From the NCBI GenBank assembly GCA_025355485.1, contig JANXZP010000024.1, forward strand, positions 1 to 6,959: a stretch of 6,959 nt of DNA. Direction: 5' to 3'. Made by a program: the position numbers and the translations under genes. Source of the stretch: Pseudomonadota bacterium. GTDB taxonomy: Bacteria > Pseudomonadota > Gammaproteobacteria > Xanthomonadales > Xanthomonadaceae. The notes below the pieces were generated by a model, which was not told where the DNA came from, ran no database searches, and saw only the letters and a list, made by a program, of their open reading frames with translations. Numbering within the stretch: the stretch's first letter is position 1; each line of letters starts with the position of its first letter. Of this stretch, positions 5,121-6,959 are shown piece by piece.

Positions 5121-6104
5121 CACCATGTGTTTCGCCTCGGCGAAAAACAGCCAGCGTTCGATGAACGCGCCCGCGAGTGCGGCCAGCGCGGCAACGCATA
5201 ACGCGAACACTGCTGCGGTCGGAATCAGCCATGCGATCAACAGCGCAAGCAGCGGAATTCCAGCGAACAGCAGCAGCGCGATGACGCGCAACTTGCGCGA
5301 GTGCTTGCGCGCGAGCACGAAGCCCATTTCGCGAGTCAGATAGTTCGCCTCGGTGTGGGGGCGCTCGAACGTCGTGACGGTGCCGATGCCTTCCAGCGCG
5401 GTCGCGGATTCGCGCGATGGCAGTTCGATGCGGTCGATGGCGCGCCAGTAGGCAAGTTTCATCACTGCTAGAGCCGTTGCAGCTACGCCTGCAACGAAGA
5501 TAGTTAGGAGTATTTGTGGCGACTGACGATGCACAAAGCATGCTGTCAACAAACAGCCGTTAACCAGCGCAAACAGCAGGTACACGGGCACTACATAGCG
5601 ATTGTGCCAGGCAGGAATCGGCTTCAGACACGCATAGATGTTCGCAGTGCAGTACACGGCTGCCAGCGAACCAGCCGCAAGCAACGCTCCAAGAATCCGC
5701 AATACGACATCGTCCGCAGCAAACAAAAGATGAGGGCAAAATGCAGGCAGGCATAGCGCCACGAACGGCAGGAATGTCAGCAATGCGACGATGCCTTCCC
5801 GCGAAAGCCATGAGGTTCGCCATTGCGAAAGCGCCCGCCATGCGCGCTGCGGCTTGCCTAGATGGCCGACGGAACTGAGCAATCCGACCGTGACGAGCAC
5901 GAAGCCGGAGAGCAAGACGTAGTAGGCGAAGGATCCCATCTCACCAAAACCGCACAGCTTCAAGGTGACGCCTGAAGCGTCCGGCATGCTGGGCCGGCCG
6001 CACACGATTCCATGCGACATCAAATCGAGTCCTGTCAGGAACCAGAGTCCGTAACCTGCGCCGGACAAGACCGTAAAGAAGATGACCGAGAAGGCAGGAT
6101 TCAT
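5106..6104 (-). CDS. DmsC/SoeC-type molybdoenzyme membrane anchor subunit
   Basis: This 332-residue integral membrane protein (DmsC family, PF04976, within the NrfD-like anchors) would hold the catalytic and iron-sulfur subunits on the membrane and exchange electrons with quinone. About eight helices are visible, near 5-28, 57-78, 105-123, 134-156, 172-190, 198-216, 273-293 and 297-315. A diagnostic loop runs over residues 80-104 (GHLGKPQRAW, then SQWRTSWLSREG). IYACLKPIPAWHN (156-168) and the end RWLFFAEAKHMVTLYY are also typical. The N-terminus (MNPAFSVIFFTVLSGAGYG) and the length differ from E. coli DmsC (about 287 residues) and fit the SoeC-like group better, by memory. Its ATG overlaps the B-subunit stop as ATGA, so the two are translationally coupled. 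The middle third (5461-5760) is about 50-55% GC and uses codons such as ATA and CTA, unlike its flanks. Confidence 0.9.
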   Translation of the reverse strand: MNPAFSVIFFTVLSGAGYGLWFLTGLDLMSHGIVCGRPSMPDASGVTLKLCGFGEMGSFAYYVLLSGFVLVTVGLLSSVGHLGKPQRAWRALSQWRTSWLSREGIVALLTFLPFVALCLPAFCPHLLFAADDVVLRILGALLAAGSLAAVYCTANIYACLKPIPAWHNRYVVPVYLLFALVNGCLLTACFVHRQSPQILLTIFVAGVAATALAVMKLAYWRAIDRIELPSRESATALEGIGTVTTFERPHTEANYLTREMGFVLARKHSRKLRVIALLLFAGIPLLALLIAWLIPTAAVFALCVAALAALAGAFIERWLFFAEAKHMVTLYY

Positions 6105-6859
6105 CGCGACAACACCCTGTCGATCCAGCGTAGCAACGGAGGCAACGTGGCGGCGTCGAGTTTCTCATCCGCGCGCGTCGCATCACCAGCTGCAGATTGT
6201 TCCGCGCCACGCCGCGGCCGTGGCGGCAGGTATTTGTTGACGGGTTTGTAACCAAGTTCGGGCAGCAGGTCGCGTCCTCCGCGTTCGGCGACGAGCTTCG
6301 AGACCTTCGATTCCGGATCGCCGAGATCGCCGAAGTAGCGCGCGCGGGTCGGGCAGGCCTGCACGCATGCCGGTTGGCGCTCGATCTCGTCGAGGTGTTC
6401 GTTGTAGATGCGATCCACGCACAGCGTGCATTTCTTCATCACGCCTTCGACCGCCGAATATTCGCGCGCACCGTACGGACACGCCCATGAACACAATTTG
6501 CAGCCGATGCACTTGTCCTCGTCGACCAGCACGATGCCATCCTCGGCGCGCTTGTAGCTCGCGCCGGTCGGGCACACGGTCACGCAGGCCGGCGTTTCGC
6601 AATGCAGGCATGAGCGCGGGAAGTGAACCGTCATCGCGGGATCGCCGCTGGTTTCAGGCTCGACTTCATAACTGTGCACCCGGTTGAACCACACGCCGAA
6701 CGGATCCTTGCCGTACGGATTTTCGTCGGTCAGCGGTCCGGTGATGCCGCCCGCATTCCATTCCTTGCATGCGACCGCGCACGCGTGGCAGCCCACGCAG
6801 GTGTCGAGGTCGATCACGAGGCCGAGTTTCTTCGTCGATGGAGGCGGCAGCATCGTCAT
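6101..6859 (-). CDS. four-cluster [4Fe-4S] ferredoxin-like electron-transfer subunit (DmsB/SoeB type)
   Basis: This 252-residue subunit relays electrons between the molybdopterin catalytic subunit and the membrane anchor. Sixteen cysteines fall in four groups, enough for four [4Fe-4S] clusters: C21, C24, C27, C31; C84, C87, C92, C96; C117, C120, C123, C127; and C144, C147, C165, C169. The motifs include DTCVGCHACAVACKEWN (19-35), ETPACVTVCPTGA (88-100) and DKCIGCKLCSWACPYG (115-130). There is no signal peptide. A C-terminal tail (about 212-252) has a charged linker and a short helix, LPPLLRWIDRVLSR. ATG 6859 was preferred over the in-frame ATG 6943, which lies inside the catalytic-subunit gene; it starts four bases after that gene's stop, with GGA nine bases upstream. 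ATG 6853 is an alternative. Its own stop overlaps the anchor gene by four bases. Confidence 0.93.
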   Translation of the reverse strand: MTMLPPPSTKKLGLVIDLDTCVGCHACAVACKEWNAGGITGPLTDENPYGKDPFGVWFNRVHSYEVEPETSGDPAMTVHFPRSCLHCETPACVTVCPTGASYKRAEDGIVLVDEDKCIGCKLCSWACPYGAREYSAVEGVMKKCTLCVDRIYNEHLDEIERQPACVQACPTRARYFGDLGDPESKVSKLVAERGGRDLLPELGYKPVNKYLPPRPRRGAEQSAAGDATRADEKLDAATLPPLLRWIDRVLSR

Positions 6860-6863
6860 GCGG

Positions 6864-6959
6864 TCAATTCCGTTTGCGGCTGATGCCGACCGGCAGTGCG
6901 GCAGCCGCGTCGAACTCACCGGAGAAAGCAGCCGGATCGGCAAGATAATCCAGCGCCAT
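6864..6959 (-). CDS. C-terminus of a molybdopterin oxidoreductase catalytic subunit (partial)
   Basis: Reading in from the right edge on the minus strand, 31 codons stay open to a TGA at 6866-6864. They end with the stretch FSGEFDAAAALPVGISRKRN. The (T/S)GEFD...ALPV tail and the position just upstream of a DmsB-like gene identify the end of the catalytic subunit of a DMSO-reductase-superfamily molybdoenzyme. The start and the cofactor-binding domains are beyond the window, so the Mo ligand, the presence or absence of a Tat signal and the substrate cannot be judged. The four-base gap to the B-subunit gene indicates one transcript running A, B, C. Sulfite oxidation (SoeA-like) is my leading guess from the B and C subunits; DMSO, polysulfide or tetrathionate-type enzymes remain possible. 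Confidence 0.75.
   Translation of the reverse strand: MALDYLADPAAFSGEFDAAAALPVGISRKRN

Noticed and set aside
6860..6943. Upstream extension of the iron-sulfur subunit to an ATG at 6943
   Set aside because: This stretch encodes the end of the catalytic subunit in another frame and the added residues do not match the family.
1..6959. CRISPR arrays, tRNA or rRNA genes, toxin-antitoxin or phage genes
   Set aside because: No regularly spaced repeats, cloverleaf-like sequences or family motifs of these kinds were found on either strand by eye.

Overview
The window looks like a chromosomal stretch of a high-GC gammaproteobacterium, most likely of the Xanthomonadales (Lysobacterales), perhaps a Rhodanobacteraceae-like member. 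The reasons are the order LytS-type kinase (AlgZ-like), LytTR regulator (AlgR-like), hemC, which is the arrangement known from Pseudomonas and relatives; a DUF6491-type secreted protein; and roughly 65-70% GC with strong G/C third-position bias in most genes. This placement is inferred from gene content and was not checked by a search.

Layout. Positions 1-736 are clearly AT-richer (about 45-47% GC in two hand-counted 60-base rows). They hold one small, probably two-helix membrane protein resembling DUF3592 (158-583) between non-coding stretches with repeated A(T/C)TGAC-like motifs. Positions 737-1507 (minus) encode a secreted protein made of a signal peptide, a duplicated coiled coil, a proline-rich linker and a C-terminal DUF6491-like domain. 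A 137-base divergent intergenic region follows. From 1645 to 5086 (plus) a compact run reads: alpha/beta-hydrolase carboxylesterase, AlgZ-like histidine kinase, AlgR-like response regulator, and hemC (hydroxymethylbilane synthase). Gaps are 14, 40 and 1 bases, so this is probably one operon. The 40-base kinase/regulator gap is exactly filled by a 15-codon ORF with ATGA overlaps at both ends. Positions 5106-6959 (minus) are the distal part of a membrane-bound molybdoenzyme operon: the last 31 codons of a catalytic subunit, a 16-cysteine four-cluster [4Fe-4S] subunit, and an eight-helix DmsC/SoeC-type anchor. The anchor converges on hemC across 19 bases.

How the genes work together. AlgZ-AlgR is a cytoplasmic-membrane two-component pair in which the kinase would act on D53 of the LytTR regulator. 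HemC makes the linear tetrapyrrole precursor of haem and sirohaem. The minus-strand operon would pass electrons between a molybdopterin catalytic subunit, a chain of four iron-sulfur clusters and the quinone pool. Its anchor and B subunit look more like the cytoplasmic sulfite-oxidising SoeABC type than E. coli DmsABC, but the catalytic subunit is almost wholly outside the window, so the substrate is not settled. I found no clear new defence or mobile system. The most unusual items are the bridging mini-ORF between the kinase and regulator genes and the AT-rich left end.
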